Source: Pseudolabrys sp. Root1462
Lineage (GTDB): Bacteria; Pseudomonadota; Alphaproteobacteria; Rhizobiales; Xanthobacteraceae
Length of the DNA: 64,000 nt
NCBI RefSeq assembly: GCF_001426945.1
Contig: NZ_LMFS01000001.1
Location: 833,757-897,756, forward strand
Direction of reading: 5' to 3'
In this document: one piece after another, positions 46,385 through 55,985 of the stretch
Numbering within the stretch: position 1 is the first letter of the stretch
Layout: every line of letters starts with the position of its first letter
Made by a program: the position numbers and the translations under genes
The notes under the pieces: generated by a model
Told to the model about the DNA's origin: nothing
Database searches by the model: none
Seen by the model: the letters and a program-made list of their open reading frames with translations, nothing else

Positions 46385-46930
46385 ATGATCATCGGTCTGT
46401 CCGTTCCGGCATTCACAATCATTCACGTCGTCATCACGTTGATTGCCATCGTCAGCGGTTTCGTCGTCGTCTTCGGCATGGTCGGCTCGCATCGGCTGCC
46501 GAGGACCACGGCGCTGTTCTGGACCATGACGGTGCTGACCACCGTCACTGGCTTCATGTTCTTTCTGTCGCCGACGCAGACGAAGGCGCTGACGCCGGCC
46601 GCCGCCACAGGAATCGTGGCGACCGTCATCTTCGTCATCGGGCTGTTCGCGCTTTATGTAAGGCACCTGTATGGCGCCTGGCGTTGGCTCTACACCTCGA
46701 CCGCGACGATGTCGTTGTACCTTAACGTCTTCGTGCTGATCACACAGAGCTTCGGCAAGCTCACCATTCTCAACCCGGCGGTGACCCTGAAGTCGATGGT
46801 CGGTCCACCTTTCGGTCAGCCGGCGGATTTCCACTTTGCCATCGCCCAGGGCGTGACGTTGATGATCTTCGTCATGCTCGGCATTGTCGCCGCGTTGAAA
46901 TTCCGTCGCGGACCGGGGCTGGCGGCCTGA
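46385..46930 (+). CDS. Five-helix membrane protein of unknown function
   Basis: A 181-residue hydrophobic protein with about five membrane segments (TIIHVVITLIAIVSGFVVVF; MTVLTTVTGFMFFL; IVATVIFVIGLFALYVR; LYLNVFVLITQSF; LMIFVMLGIVAAL). A conserved-looking loop, QSFGKLTILNPAVTLKS, precedes the last helix. The His residues near helices could be heme ligands, but no family was recognised. It stands alone. Confidence 0.75.
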   Translation: MIIGLSVPAFTIIHVVITLIAIVSGFVVVFGMVGSHRLPRTTALFWTMTVLTTVTGFMFFLSPTQTKALTPAAATGIVATVIFVIGLFALYVRHLYGAWRWLYTSTATMSLYLNVFVLITQSFGKLTILNPAVTLKSMVGPPFGQPADFHFAIAQGVTLMIFVMLGIVAALKFRRGPGLAA

Positions 46931-46942
46931 GACCTCCCGGCA

Positions 46943-47236
46943 TTACTGCGGCGGATCCGGCTCGAGTGCGCCGCCTAGCAATGGCGGTTCGCCCTGATCG
47001 AATTGCATTTCGAACAGCAGGTCCTTGTTTGGGCAGAAGCCGGGTGCGAAGGCGAAGGACATCGGCGCCTGGTCGAGCCAGGCCCGGCATTGCTCCTTCG
47101 ATTTGCAGTTACGGCATTGATTGAGCGCAGTCAGAAAGGTCAGTTCTGACTGGGCGATAGACCGGCGCGACGGATCGACGCCAAGGCGCTGCATCAACTC
47201 GAACAGATAGGGCGCGTGCGTGCTTTTGCCGGTCAT
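46943..47236 (-). CDS. DUF6455-like four-Cys small protein
   Basis: A 97-residue protein. Four cysteines (QCRNCKSKEQCRAWL and FAPGFCPNKDLLFEM) resemble a metal or cluster-binding site as seen in DUF6455 proteins. The N-terminal half (LFELMQRLGVDPSRRSIAQS) is helical. The function is unknown. It converges with the membrane protein gene. Confidence 0.7.
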   Translation of the reverse strand: MTGKSTHAPYLFELMQRLGVDPSRRSIAQSELTFLTALNQCRNCKSKEQCRAWLDQAPMSFAFAPGFCPNKDLLFEMQFDQGEPPLLGGALEPDPPQ

Positions 47237-47302
47237 GACGTGGGAATTTTAGCGATGCGGCGCGGGCCCGGTCCATGATCTGGATCAAGGATGCAGAAGG
47301 CC

Positions 47303-47333
47303 AAAAAAAGAAGCCGCCGGAAACGGCGGCTTC
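47303..47333 (-). terminator. Rho-independent terminator of the Flp pilin gene
   Basis: GAAGCCGCCG (47310-47319) and CGGCGGCTTC (47324-47333) form a perfect stem with a GAAA loop. On the minus strand the stem is followed by a seven-base T-run (47309 to 47303). It lies 25 bases after the pilin stop codon. Confidence 0.9.
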
Positions 47334-47357
47334 GACCTCTTTGAGGAGGCGTGACGC

Positions 47358-47519
47358 TTACTTCAGCTGCGTCGAGATGCTGTCGAAGCCAGTGTTGAGC
47401 TTCGTGCCGATCGTGTTCACGGTAACAATGATCACCACCGAGATGCCGGCAGCAATCAGACCGTATTCGATCGCGGTCGCGCCGGACTGATCGGCGAGGA
47501 AGGCTTTAACAAGACGCAT
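47358..47519 (-). CDS. Flp-family type IVb pilin
   Basis: A 53-residue prepilin. The ATG at 47519 follows AGGAG. The short leader MRLVKAFLADQSG is followed by ATAIEYGLIAAGISVVIIVT, so cleavage by the prepilin peptidase after Gly is expected and Glu5 of the mature protein is present. Flp pilins form tight-adherence (Tad) pili. No cpa/tad genes are nearby in this window, so this is an orphan or extra copy. It has its own terminator. Confidence 0.9.
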   Translation of the reverse strand: MRLVKAFLADQSGATAIEYGLIAAGISVVIIVTVNTIGTKLNTGFDSISTQLK

Positions 47520-47737
47520 GGCGAACTCCTGTTGAAACTGTGGCGAGATTGTTATTACGGGAACCCAGAGTTCCCGCCCAGCCACTGGAAATGGTTACAG
47601 CGAATTAGCCATAAGGCCGCCATCACTTGCCCGCGCCGATTTGAATCGGCTTCGCGACAAACACAGCGACAATTCGAATCTGATCTGAGGAGGGCGTAAT
47701 TCGTCTTGCGAGCCTGCCCGACGGCCCTGGCGATAGC

Positions 47738-47753
47738 GGACCATGCGTGGCAC
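47738..47753. promoter_or_regulatory. Candidate NtrC-type enhancer site
   Basis: GGACCATGCGTGGCAC has dyad symmetry (ACCA, four bases, TGG) resembling the NtrC consensus GCACCA-N5-TGGTGC. It is about 150 bases upstream of the sigma-54 promoter, a usual distance for enhancer binding. It is a partial match only. Confidence 0.35.
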
Positions 47754-47893
47754 TCGGACAGCAGGTAACCATGGCGCTTAAAGTATCAGCACTGAGTAAA
47801 AAATAGCCGCCGGTTGATGATCGAAAACTAGGCAATTGCTTATAAAGTGATTTTAATCGCTCAAAATCAATAGGTTAAGCCGATTGTGACGGC

Positions 47894-47910
47894 TTGGCAC
47901 AGAGCTTGCG
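47894..47910 (+). promoter_or_regulatory. Sigma-54 (RpoN) promoter of the urt operon
   Basis: TTGGCAC at -24, then AGAGC, then TTGC at -12: a near-perfect TTGGCAC-N5-TTGC element. It is 63 bases upstream of the urtA ATG. Sigma-54 control of urea uptake under nitrogen limitation via NtrC is well known. Confidence 0.85.
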
Positions 47911-47972
47911 ATCTTATTGCGGCGCGAAGAATGCAAGTCAGGACGCGCGTCAAACGCAGGGGATCTCAACGA

Positions 47973-49298
47973 ATGTACACAGTCGTTCATACGGCCGCCA
48001 AGCGGCCGACCGCCCGCAGGTGGCTCGCCGCCGCCGCGGGTCTTGCCATCGCGGCCACGGGAGCGATCTCGTCCGCCAAGGCTCAGGACACGATCAAGGT
48101 CGGTATCCTTCACTCGCTCTCGGGCACCATGGCCATCTCCGAGACCACGTTGAAGGACACGATGCTGTTCCTCATCGACGAGCAGAACAAGAAGGGCGGT
48201 CTGCTCGGCAAGAAACTCGAAGCCGTGGTCGTTGATCCGGCCTCGAACTGGCCGCTGTTCGCCGAAAAGGCCCGCGAACTGATCGCCAAGGACAAGGTCG
48301 CTGCCGTGTTCGGCTGCTGGACCTCGGTGTCGCGCAAGTCCGTGCTGCCGGTGTTCAAGGAACTGAACAACATCCTCTTCTACCCGGTGCAGTACGAAGG
48401 CGAAGAGTCCGAGCGCAACGTCTTCTACACCGGCGCCGCGCCGAACCAGCAGGCCATCCCAGCCGTCGACTATCTGATGTCGAAGGACGGCGGCGAAGTG
48501 AAGCGCTGGGTGTTGGCGGGCACCGACTACGTCTATCCGCGCACCACCAACAAGATCCTTGAGGCCTATCTGAAGTCGAAGGGCGTCAAGGAAGAAGACA
48601 TCATGGTCAATTACACGCCGTTCGGTCACTCGGACTGGCAGACCATCGTGGCCGACATCAAGAAGTTCGGCTCGGCCGGCAAGAAGACTGCGGTGGTGTC
48701 GACCATCAACGGCGACGCCAACGTGCCGTTCTACAAGGAGCTCGGCAACCAGGGCATCAAGGCGACCGACATTCCCGTCGTGGCCTTCTCGGTCGGCGAA
48801 GAAGAACTCGCTGGTCTCGACACGAAGCCGCTGGTCGGCCATCTCGCCGCCTGGAACTACTTCGAGTCGATCAAGACTCCGGAGAACGCCAAGTTCATCA
48901 AGGACTGGCAGGCCTACACCAAGAACCCGAAGCGCACGACCAACGACCCGATGGAAGCCCACGTGATCGGCTTCAACATGTGGGTCAAGGCCGTCGAGAA
49001 GGTCGGCTCGACCGATCCGGACAAGGTGATCGACGCCCTCCCGGGCATCACCGCGCCGAACCTGACCGGTGGCACCTCGACCATGCTGCCAAACCATCAC
49101 ATCACCAAGCCGGTCTTCGTCGGCGAAATCAAAGGCGACGGCCAGTTTGACGTCGTCTGGAAGTCGAAGGGTCTGGTCCCGGGCGATGCCTGGTCGGACT
49201 ACCTGCCTGGCTCGAAGGACCTCGAGTCCGACTGGGTCAAGCTGAAGTGCGGCAACTACAACACCGTCACCAAGAAGTGCGGCGGCTCGGCTTCGTGA
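47973..49298 (+). CDS. urtA: Urea ABC transporter, substrate-binding protein UrtA
   Basis: A 441-residue periplasmic urea receptor. I chose the ATG at 47973, with GGGGAT upstream, because the longer frame from 47886 runs through the sigma-54 promoter. The signal region RRWLAAAAGLAIAATGAISS ends at KAQ. UrtA landmarks are VGILHSLSGTMAISETTLKD, FGCWTSVSRKSVLPVFKELN and PVQYEGEESERNVFYTGAAP. It is first in urtABCDE and separated from urtB by a strong hairpin. Confidence 0.97.
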   Translation: MYTVVHTAAKRPTARRWLAAAAGLAIAATGAISSAKAQDTIKVGILHSLSGTMAISETTLKDTMLFLIDEQNKKGGLLGKKLEAVVVDPASNWPLFAEKARELIAKDKVAAVFGCWTSVSRKSVLPVFKELNNILFYPVQYEGEESERNVFYTGAAPNQQAIPAVDYLMSKDGGEVKRWVLAGTDYVYPRTTNKILEAYLKSKGVKEEDIMVNYTPFGHSDWQTIVADIKKFGSAGKKTAVVSTINGDANVPFYKELGNQGIKATDIPVVAFSVGEEELAGLDTKPLVGHLAAWNYFESIKTPENAKFIKDWQAYTKNPKRTTNDPMEAHVIGFNMWVKAVEKVGSTDPDKVIDALPGITAPNLTGGTSTMLPNHHITKPVFVGEIKGDGQFDVVWKSKGLVPGDAWSDYLPGSKDLESDWVKLKCGNYNTVTKKCGGSAS

Positions 49299-49323
49299 GC
49301 CTGCGCCTCTAGCAACCGACAAT

Positions 49324-49355
49324 CCGGGAGGCGGCCGTCAACCGCCGCCTCCCGG
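49324..49355 (+). other. Strong hairpin between urtA and urtB
   Basis: CCGGGAGGCGGC (49324-49335) and GCCGCCTCCCGG (49344-49355) are perfect 12-base arms with an 8-base loop and no following T-run. Such stems after binding-protein genes protect the upstream mRNA and reduce downstream expression, giving more UrtA than membrane subunits. Confidence 0.7.
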
Positions 49356-49406
49356 CACTGCCGAACAACAAGAAACGTCGCTTTCCTGCCGGGGATCGTG
49401 AATCAA

Positions 49407-51020
49407 ATGCGCGGTTTGTTCGAACGTTTCGCTGTCGTGCTCGTGGTGTTCGGTGTGTTCGCCGCGCTGGTGACGACGGCCAGGGCGGGCGCCTACGAAG
49501 ATGCGCTGCCGAAATTCACGCTGGATAGCTTCAGCGACACCGCCGACGCCATCGACGCCATCGCCGCGTCGGGCAGTCCGCTGGCGCCGCCGCTGCTGCA
49601 GGCGCTGAAGGACCAGCGCCTTCTGTTCAGCGCCAGCGCCAAGCAGGTGCTGATCAAGGCCGCCGACGGCAAACTGACCGACGCCGCGACCGGCCAGCCT
49701 TTCACCGCCGCGCCGCCGTCAGATCTCGACAACGTCCGTCTCAACAACCGTCTGCGCAATCTCACCGACGCCGCGCTCGGCGCGCTGACCTTAATGGCGC
49801 CCGATCCGGGAAAGCGCTACGGCGCCGCGCAGTCGGTGTTCAAGTCGCGCGATGCCACCGCGGCGGCAGCGCTCGACAAGGCGATCGCCGTCGAGAAGGA
49901 CGCGGGCGTCAAGAAAACGATGCTCGAGGCGAAGGCTGCACTGACGCTTACCGACGCCGGGGCGGCCGCCGCCGACAAGGTTGCCGCCATCGCCATCATC
50001 CGCGACCGCGGCGACCAGGATTCGCTGGCGCTGTTGCAGAGTGTGCCGGCCGATGCGCCCAAAGAGGTGCTCGCGGCGGCAACCGATGCCAAGGCCAAGA
50101 TCGAGCGCAACCTGGCGCTTTGGAATACCGTGCAGAACTTCTGGTACGGCCTGTCGCTCGGCTCGGTGCTGCTGCTCGCCGCCATTGGCCTTGCCATTAC
50201 CTTCGGCGTCATGGGCGTCATCAACATGGCCCACGGCGAGATGGTGATGCTGGGCGCCTACGTCACCTACGTGGTGCAGGACGTCATCCGCGCCAGCTAT
50301 CCGGGCCTGTTCGATTATTCGCTGGCCATCGCGCTGCCCCTCGCATTCCTGTTCTCGGCCATCGTCGGCATCATTATCGAGCGCTCGGTAATCCGCTTCC
50401 TCTACGGCCGGCCGCTGGAAACACTGCTCGCGACCTGGGGCATCTCGCTGGTGCTGCAGCAGGCGGTGCGCGCGGCCTTCGGCCCGACCAACAAGGAAGT
50501 GGGCAACCCGTCGTGGATGTCGGGGGCCTTCGATCTTGGCGGCATCCTGATCACCTATAACCGGCTCTGGATCATCGTCTTCACCGCCATCGTCTTCGTG
50601 GCGCTGCTCGCCATGCTGCGCTTCACCCGTCTGGGTCTCGAAATGCGTGCCGTGACGCAGAACCGGTCGATGGCCGCCGCTGTGGGCATCCGTACTGCAA
50701 GGATCGACGCGCTGACCTTCGGCCTCGGCTCCGGCATTGCCGGCATTGCCGGGGTGGCGCTTTCGCAGATCGACAACGTGTCGCCGAATCTCGGGCAGGG
50801 GTACATCATCGACTCGTTCATGGTTGTGGTGTTCGGTGGCGTCGGCAATCTGTGGGGCACACTCGTCGGTGCGCTGACGCTCGGCATCGCCAACAAATTC
50901 CTCGAGCCCTTTGCCGGCGCCGTGCTCGGCAAGATCGCCATCCTCGTCTTCATCATCCTGTTCATCCAGAAGCGGCCACGTGGCATGTTCGCGCTCAAGG
51001 GGCGGGCGATCGAAGCATGA
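49407..51020 (+). CDS. urtB: Urea ABC transporter permease UrtB
   Basis: A 537-residue permease. The ATG at 49407 is 10 bases after GGGGAT and is preferred to the GTG at 49398. A signal-like N-terminus and a periplasmic helical region (about residues 25-245) typical of UrtB precede the LivH-like permease domain (GVINMAHGEMVMLGAYVTYV; ETLLATWGISLVLQQAVRAA). It forms the channel with UrtC. Its stop overlaps the urtC start. Confidence 0.96.
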   Translation: MRGLFERFAVVLVVFGVFAALVTTARAGAYEDALPKFTLDSFSDTADAIDAIAASGSPLAPPLLQALKDQRLLFSASAKQVLIKAADGKLTDAATGQPFTAAPPSDLDNVRLNNRLRNLTDAALGALTLMAPDPGKRYGAAQSVFKSRDATAAAALDKAIAVEKDAGVKKTMLEAKAALTLTDAGAAAADKVAAIAIIRDRGDQDSLALLQSVPADAPKEVLAAATDAKAKIERNLALWNTVQNFWYGLSLGSVLLLAAIGLAITFGVMGVINMAHGEMVMLGAYVTYVVQDVIRASYPGLFDYSLAIALPLAFLFSAIVGIIIERSVIRFLYGRPLETLLATWGISLVLQQAVRAAFGPTNKEVGNPSWMSGAFDLGGILITYNRLWIIVFTAIVFVALLAMLRFTRLGLEMRAVTQNRSMAAAVGIRTARIDALTFGLGSGIAGIAGVALSQIDNVSPNLGQGYIIDSFMVVVFGGVGNLWGTLVGALTLGIANKFLEPFAGAVLGKIAILVFIILFIQKRPRGMFALKGRAIEA

Positions 51021-52207
51021 TGAAATCTCACGCCCTCATTCGCATGCTCGATCGCGGCGCGACTTTGTTTCTCGTGCTGCTCGGCGCTTTCGCCATCGCC
51101 ATTCCCGCCCTCAATCTCCTGGTGCCGGCGGGCTCGGCACTCCATGTTTCGACCTATCTTGTGGCGCTGCTCGGCAAATATGTCTGCTACGGCCTGCTGG
51201 CGCTGTCGATCGACCTGATCTGGGGCTATGTCGGCATCCTGTCGCTCGGCCACGGCGCCTTCTTCGCGCTCGGCGGTTACGCCATGGGGATGTACCTGAT
51301 GCGCCAGATCGGCACCCGCGGCGTCTATGCCGATCCGATCCTGCCGGACTTCATGGTGTTCCTGAACTGGAAGGAATTGCCGTTCTTCTGGTACGGCTTC
51401 AACCACTTCGCCTATGCGGCGCTGATGATCCTCTTGGTGCCGGGCCTGCTGGCTTTTGTCTTCGGATGGTTCGCCTTCCGCTCACGAGTCACCGGCGTCT
51501 ATCTGTCAATCATCACACAGGCGATGACCTATGCGCTGCTGCTCGGCTTCTTCCGCAACAATTTCGGATTCGGCGGCAATAACGGCCTGACCGATTTCAA
51601 GGACATTCTCGGCTTCAACGTGCAGACGGAAGGCACCCGAAACGCGCTACTGGTGATCTCCTGCATCATGTTGGCGGTCTGCTTCCTGATCTGCCGCGCC
51701 ATCGTCACCTCGAAGTTCGGCAAGGTGCTGGTCGCGATCCGCGACGCCGAGGCGCGCACGCGCTTCATGGGTTATCGCGTGGAGTCCTACAAGCTGTTCG
51801 TGTTCACGGTGTCGGCCTGCATGGCCGGTATCGCCGGCGCCCTCTACGTTCCGCAGGTCGGCATCATCAATCCGGGTGAATTCGCGCCCGCCAATTCGAT
51901 CGAAGCGGTGATCTGGGTGGCGGTCGGTGGCCGCGGCACGCTCACAGGCGCGGTGCTGGGTGCGTTCGTCGTCAATTACGCCAAGACCTACTTCACCTCC
52001 GGTGTGCTGGCGCCGTACTGGCTGTTCATGCTCGGCGGGCTGTTCATCGGCACGACCTTGTTCCTGCCGCGCGGCATCGTCGGCACCTGGAACCACTGGC
52101 GTAGCGGTCAGAAGGAAAAGAGCGAGGCGGCACGGTCGGCCGACGCCGAGGACGGCATGCTGCCAACGGCTGGATCGCCGTCAACGCAGCCTAGCGCGGC
52201 GGAGTAG
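51017..52207 (+). CDS. urtC: Urea ABC transporter permease UrtC
   Basis: A 396-residue LivM-like permease (DLIWGYVGILSLGHGAFFAL; GIINPGEFAPANSIEAVIWV) with multiple membrane segments and a charged C-terminal tail. The ATG at 51017 overlaps the urtB stop as ATGA. urtD starts 5 bases after it. Confidence 0.96.
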   Translation: MMKSHALIRMLDRGATLFLVLLGAFAIAIPALNLLVPAGSALHVSTYLVALLGKYVCYGLLALSIDLIWGYVGILSLGHGAFFALGGYAMGMYLMRQIGTRGVYADPILPDFMVFLNWKELPFFWYGFNHFAYAALMILLVPGLLAFVFGWFAFRSRVTGVYLSIITQAMTYALLLGFFRNNFGFGGNNGLTDFKDILGFNVQTEGTRNALLVISCIMLAVCFLICRAIVTSKFGKVLVAIRDAEARTRFMGYRVESYKLFVFTVSACMAGIAGALYVPQVGIINPGEFAPANSIEAVIWVAVGGRGTLTGAVLGAFVVNYAKTYFTSGVLAPYWLFMLGGLFIGTTLFLPRGIVGTWNHWRSGQKEKSEAARSADAEDGMLPTAGSPSTQPSAAE

Positions 52208-52212
52208 GGACC

Positions 52213-52983
52213 ATGACCACAGTCGAGTTCAATGCCGAAACCACCTCCGCGCTGCTCTATCTTGACGGCATCAGCGTGTCGTTCGACGGCTTCAAGGCGC
52301 TGAATGAATTGTCCTTCGTCGTCGAGCCCGGCGAGATGCGCGCCATCATCGGCCCGAACGGGGCCGGCAAGACGACGATGATGGACGTCATCACCGGCAA
52401 GACGCGGCCTGACGCCGGCGACGTGTTCTTCGAGCAGGGCAAATACGATCTGTCGACGCTGGACGAGACCGAGATCGCCACGCTCGGCATCGGCCGCAAG
52501 TTTCAGAAGCCGACCGTATTCGAGATGCACACGGTCGAGGATAATCTGCAACTCGCTCTCAGGAACGATCGCAGCGTCAAGGCGACCTTGTTCTGGTCTT
52601 CGACGCCGGAGCAGGAGTCGCGCATCGACGAGGTGCTGGAGACGGTGCGGCTCAAGCATTTGCGCAGCCGCGTCGCCGGCTCGCTGTCGCACGGCCAGAA
52701 GCAGTGGCTGGAGATCGCCATGCTGCTGGCGCAGGACCCGAAGTTGCTGCTGGTGGATGAGCCGGTCGCCGGCATGACCGATGTCGAGACCATGCAGACC
52801 GCCGAACTGCTGCGCGAGATCAACAAGACCAAGACCGTGGTCGTGGTCGAACACGACATGGCCTTCGTCCGCGAGCTCGGCGTCAAGGTTACGTGCCTGC
52901 ACGAGGGCTCGGTGCTGGCGGAAGGCTCGATCGATCAGGTCTCGACCAATGACCGGGTCGTCGAAGTGTATTTGGGGAGATAG
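52213..52983 (+). CDS. urtD: Urea ABC transporter ATP-binding protein UrtD
   Basis: A 256-residue LivG-like ATPase with Walker A GPNGAGKTTMMDVITG, the signature region SLSHGQKQWLEIAMLLAQDP (LSHGQ) and Walker B LLLVDEPVAGM. The stop codon at 52981-52983 merges with a palindromic repeat that separates it from urtE. Confidence 0.96.
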   Translation: MTTVEFNAETTSALLYLDGISVSFDGFKALNELSFVVEPGEMRAIIGPNGAGKTTMMDVITGKTRPDAGDVFFEQGKYDLSTLDETEIATLGIGRKFQKPTVFEMHTVEDNLQLALRNDRSVKATLFWSSTPEQESRIDEVLETVRLKHLRSRVAGSLSHGQKQWLEIAMLLAQDPKLLLVDEPVAGMTDVETMQTAELLREINKTKTVVVVEHDMAFVRELGVKVTCLHEGSVLAEGSIDQVSTNDRVVEVYLGR

Positions 52984-53031
52984 CGCATGATCCGGAAAAG
53001 TGGGAACCGGTTTTCCGAATAGATCATGCGC
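52983..53031. repeat. Rhizobial intergenic palindromic repeat (GCATGATCCGGAAAAG type)
   Basis: GCGCATGATCCGGAAAA (52983-52999) is mirrored by TTTTCCGAATAGATCATGCGC at 53011-53031 around TGGGAACCGG. Elements with this sequence are common between genes in Hyphomicrobiales genomes. Here it fills the urtD-urtE gap, and its first base is the last base of the urtD stop codon. Confidence 0.8.
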
Positions 53032-53046
53032 AAAGAAAGATAAGCT

Positions 53047-53742
53047 ATGCTCGAAGTCTCCAAAATCGACCTCTATTACGGCGCGGCGCAGGCCCTGCGC
53101 GGCATTTCGCTGAAAGCCGAGCCGGGCAAGGTGACCTGCGTGCTCGGCCGCAACGGCGTCGGCAAATCGAGCCTGTTGCGCGCTTTGGTTGGCCAGCGGC
53201 CGGTGAAGAACGGCAGCATCATGTTCGAGGGCAAGGACATCACCAAGCTGCCGACGGTCGAGCGCGCGCGAAGCGGCATCGCCTATGTGCCGCAGGGCCG
53301 CGAGATCTTCCCGCTGCTCACCGTGCAGGAGAATCTCGAGACCGGCTTTGCGCCGCTCGCCCGCGCCGACCGCAAGGTGCCGGACGACGTCTTCACTTTG
53401 TTTCCGGTGCTCAAGAGCATGCTCGGCCGTCGCGGCGGCGATCTGTCGGGCGGCCAGCAGCAGCAACTGGCCATCGGCCGCGCGCTGACCATGCGGCCGC
53501 GATTGCTGTTGCTCGACGAGCCGACCGAAGGCATCCAGCCGTCGATCATCAAGGACATCGGCCGCGCCATTTCCTACCTGCGCTCGCTCGGCGATATGGC
53601 GATCATTCTGGTCGAGCAATATCTCGACTTCGCCCAGGAGCTCGGCGACCATCTGGTGGTGATGGACCGCGGGTCTATCGTCTATGAGAGCGACAAGGCG
53701 GGCCTCGATGAGGGCGCGCTGCATCGGGCGATGGCGATTTAG
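53047..53742 (+). CDS. urtE: Urea ABC transporter ATP-binding protein UrtE
   Basis: A 231-residue LivF-like ATPase with Walker A GRNGVGKSSLLRALVG, signature DLSGGQQQQLAIGRALTMRP and Walker B LLLLDEPTEGIQPS. It completes urtABCDE. The ure genes follow after a palindromic repeat of about 120 bases. Confidence 0.96.
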   Translation: MLEVSKIDLYYGAAQALRGISLKAEPGKVTCVLGRNGVGKSSLLRALVGQRPVKNGSIMFEGKDITKLPTVERARSGIAYVPQGREIFPLLTVQENLETGFAPLARADRKVPDDVFTLFPVLKSMLGRRGGDLSGGQQQQLAIGRALTMRPRLLLLDEPTEGIQPSIIKDIGRAISYLRSLGDMAIILVEQYLDFAQELGDHLVVMDRGSIVYESDKAGLDEGALHRAMAI

Positions 53743-53756
53743 TCTCTTCTTCGCCT

Positions 53757-53877
53757 CCTCCTTGTGGGGAGGTCGCCCGCCGCTCGAAGCTTGTGCGGGC
53801 GGATGGGGGTCGAACTGTGATACTCTGCTCACAACTATCACCCCCCTCGCTAACCCGCCCCCACAAGGGGAGCGGGG
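53757..53877. repeat. Palindromic repeat element between urtE and ureD
   Basis: CCTCCTTGTGGGGAGG (53757-53772) has its inverted counterpart in CCCCCACAAGGGGAG (53858-53872). Between them are nested inverted pairs CGCCCGC (53774-53780)/GCGGGCG (53796-53802) and GGGGGT/ACCCCCC. This is a typical dispersed repeat of Bradyrhizobium-like genomes and ends 9 bases before the ureD start. Confidence 0.7.
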
Positions 53878-53885
53878 ACAGGTCA

Positions 53886-54716
<831 letters not shown>

Positions 54717-54735
54717 CTTTCTTTTCGAGGATGAA

Positions 54736-55038
54736 ATGAATCTGACGCCCAGGGAAAAAGACAAGATGTTCATCGCGCTCGCCGCCATGGTGGCGCGCAA
54801 GCGGCTGGAGCGCGGCGTCAAGCTCAACCATCCGGAAGCGGTGGCGTTGATCTCCGATTTCATCCTGGAAGGCGCGCGCGACGGCCGGACGGTCGCCGAG
54901 CTGATGCGCGACGGTGCCCATGTCATCACCCGCGCGCAATGCATGGAGGGCATCGCCGAGATGATCCATGACATCCAGGTCGAGGCGACTTTCCCGGACG
55001 GCACCAAGCTCGTCACTGTTCATGATCCGATTCGTTGA
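54736..55038 (+). CDS. ureA: Urease subunit gamma UreA
   Basis: A 100-residue protein, exactly the family length: [40 protein letters not shown] and [18 protein letters not shown]. It is a structural subunit of the urease trimer. The ATG at 54736 follows CGAGG. Confidence 0.98.
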   Translation: MNLTPREKDKMFIALAAMVARKRLERGVKLNHPEAVALISDFILEGARDGRTVAELMRDGAHVITRAQCMEGIAEMIHDIQVEATFPDGTKLVTVHDPIR

Positions 55039-55051
55039 AAGGACTAGATCA

Positions 55052-55633
55052 ATGAAGCGTCTTCTCGCTACCGTCGCCATTTTCGCTGCCGGCTCCGCGC
55101 CGGCCTTGGCCCATGTTGGCCACGGTGCCACGGGATCCTTCGCCCCCGGCATTGCGCATCCGCTGTCCGGCCTCGATCATATGACTGTGATGGTCGCGGT
55201 CGGCCTGTGGGCGGCGCTGAAAGACGGCCGCGCGCTGTGGCTGTGGCCGGCGACTTTCGTCGCGGTCATGCTGATCGGCGGCGCATTGGGTATGGCCCAT
55301 GTCGCACTGCCTTTCGTCGAGCCGGCCATTCTCGCCTCGGTGGTGGCGCTCGGCATCCTGGTGGCGCTGGCCGTCGATCTGCCCGTCTGGGCCGGCGCGG
55401 CGATCATCGGCGCCTTCGCCCTGTTTCACGGTCACGCCCATGGTTCGGAAGTGGCGGAGAATATCGCTGGTTTCGAATACATGGCGGGCTTCGCCCTCGC
55501 CACTGCGAGCTTGCACGCGCTCGGCATCGGCTTCGCCAATTTCGCCACGCGCCATTCGCTGCGGCCGCTAGTTCGCGTCGCCGGCGCCGTCTGTGTCGTC
55601 GTCGGTGCAGGCCTCTACGGCGGGGTGATCTGA
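55052..55633 (+). CDS. ureJ: HupE/UreJ-family nickel transporter
   Basis: A 193-residue membrane protein with a signal peptide ([20 protein letters not shown]), the HupE/UreJ motif [20 protein letters not shown] and a His-rich loop ([12 protein letters not shown]). Several membrane helices follow. Members import nickel for urease or hydrogenase; its position between ureA and ureB supports the urease role. It overlaps the ureB start. Confidence 0.92.
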   Translation: MKRLLATVAIFAAGSAPALAHVGHGATGSFAPGIAHPLSGLDHMTVMVAVGLWAALKDGRALWLWPATFVAVMLIGGALGMAHVALPFVEPAILASVVALGILVALAVDLPVWAGAAIIGAFALFHGHAHGSEVAENIAGFEYMAGFALATASLHALGIGFANFATRHSLRPLVRVAGAVCVVVGAGLYGGVI

Positions 55634-55938
55634 TGATCCCCGGCGAGATGTTCATCCAGGACGGCGAGATCGAGCTCAACGCCAAGCGCAGGACCGTGAC
55701 GCTGACCGTCGCCAACTCCGGGGACCGGCCTATCCAGGTCGGTTCGCATTACCATTTCCTCGAAACCAACCCTGCTCTGAAATTCGATCGCAAGAAGGCC
55801 CGCGGCATGCGGCTCGATATTGCCGCCGGCACAGCGGTGCGCTTCGAGCCGGGGCAGACGCGTGACGTGACGCTGGTCGCGCTCGCCGGCAAGAAGACGA
55901 TCTACGGCTTCCGCGGCGACGTGATGGGGAAACTTTAG
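55633..55938 (+). CDS. ureB: Urease subunit beta UreB
   Basis: A 101-residue structural subunit: [39 protein letters not shown] and [20 protein letters not shown]. The ATG at 55633 overlaps the UreJ stop codon. The Gfa-like gene, not ureC, comes next, which is unusual. Confidence 0.98.
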   Translation: MIPGEMFIQDGEIELNAKRRTVTLTVANSGDRPIQVGSHYHFLETNPALKFDRKKARGMRLDIAAGTAVRFEPGQTRDVTLVALAGKKTIYGFRGDVMGKL

Positions 55939-55985
55939 GCGCTCCCGAATGTTTTCCATCCTATCAACCCAGCGGGGAGGCCCTG

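Larger units (their letters stand above)
47520..47972. promoter_or_regulatory. Flp pilin / urtA divergent intergenic region (453 bases)
   Basis: It contains no convincing gene. A 70-codon minus-strand reading frame at 47623-47835 has no ribosome-binding site and a non-protein-like composition. The region becomes A/T-rich at 47795-47885, immediately before the sigma-54 promoter at 47894, and a candidate NtrC site lies at 47738. Confidence 0.6.

Noticed and set aside
47623-47835. 70-codon minus-strand frame between the Flp pilin and urtA
   Set aside because: No ribosome-binding site, Ser/Pro/Gly-rich random-like translation, and it overlaps the regulatory region of urtA.
53793-53885. N-terminal extension of ureD
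   Set aside because: The extra 31 codons would translate the palindromic repeat, and the GTG at 53886 has a suitable upstream site and standard protein length. Unlike ureF, no upstream overlap forces translation through the repeat.
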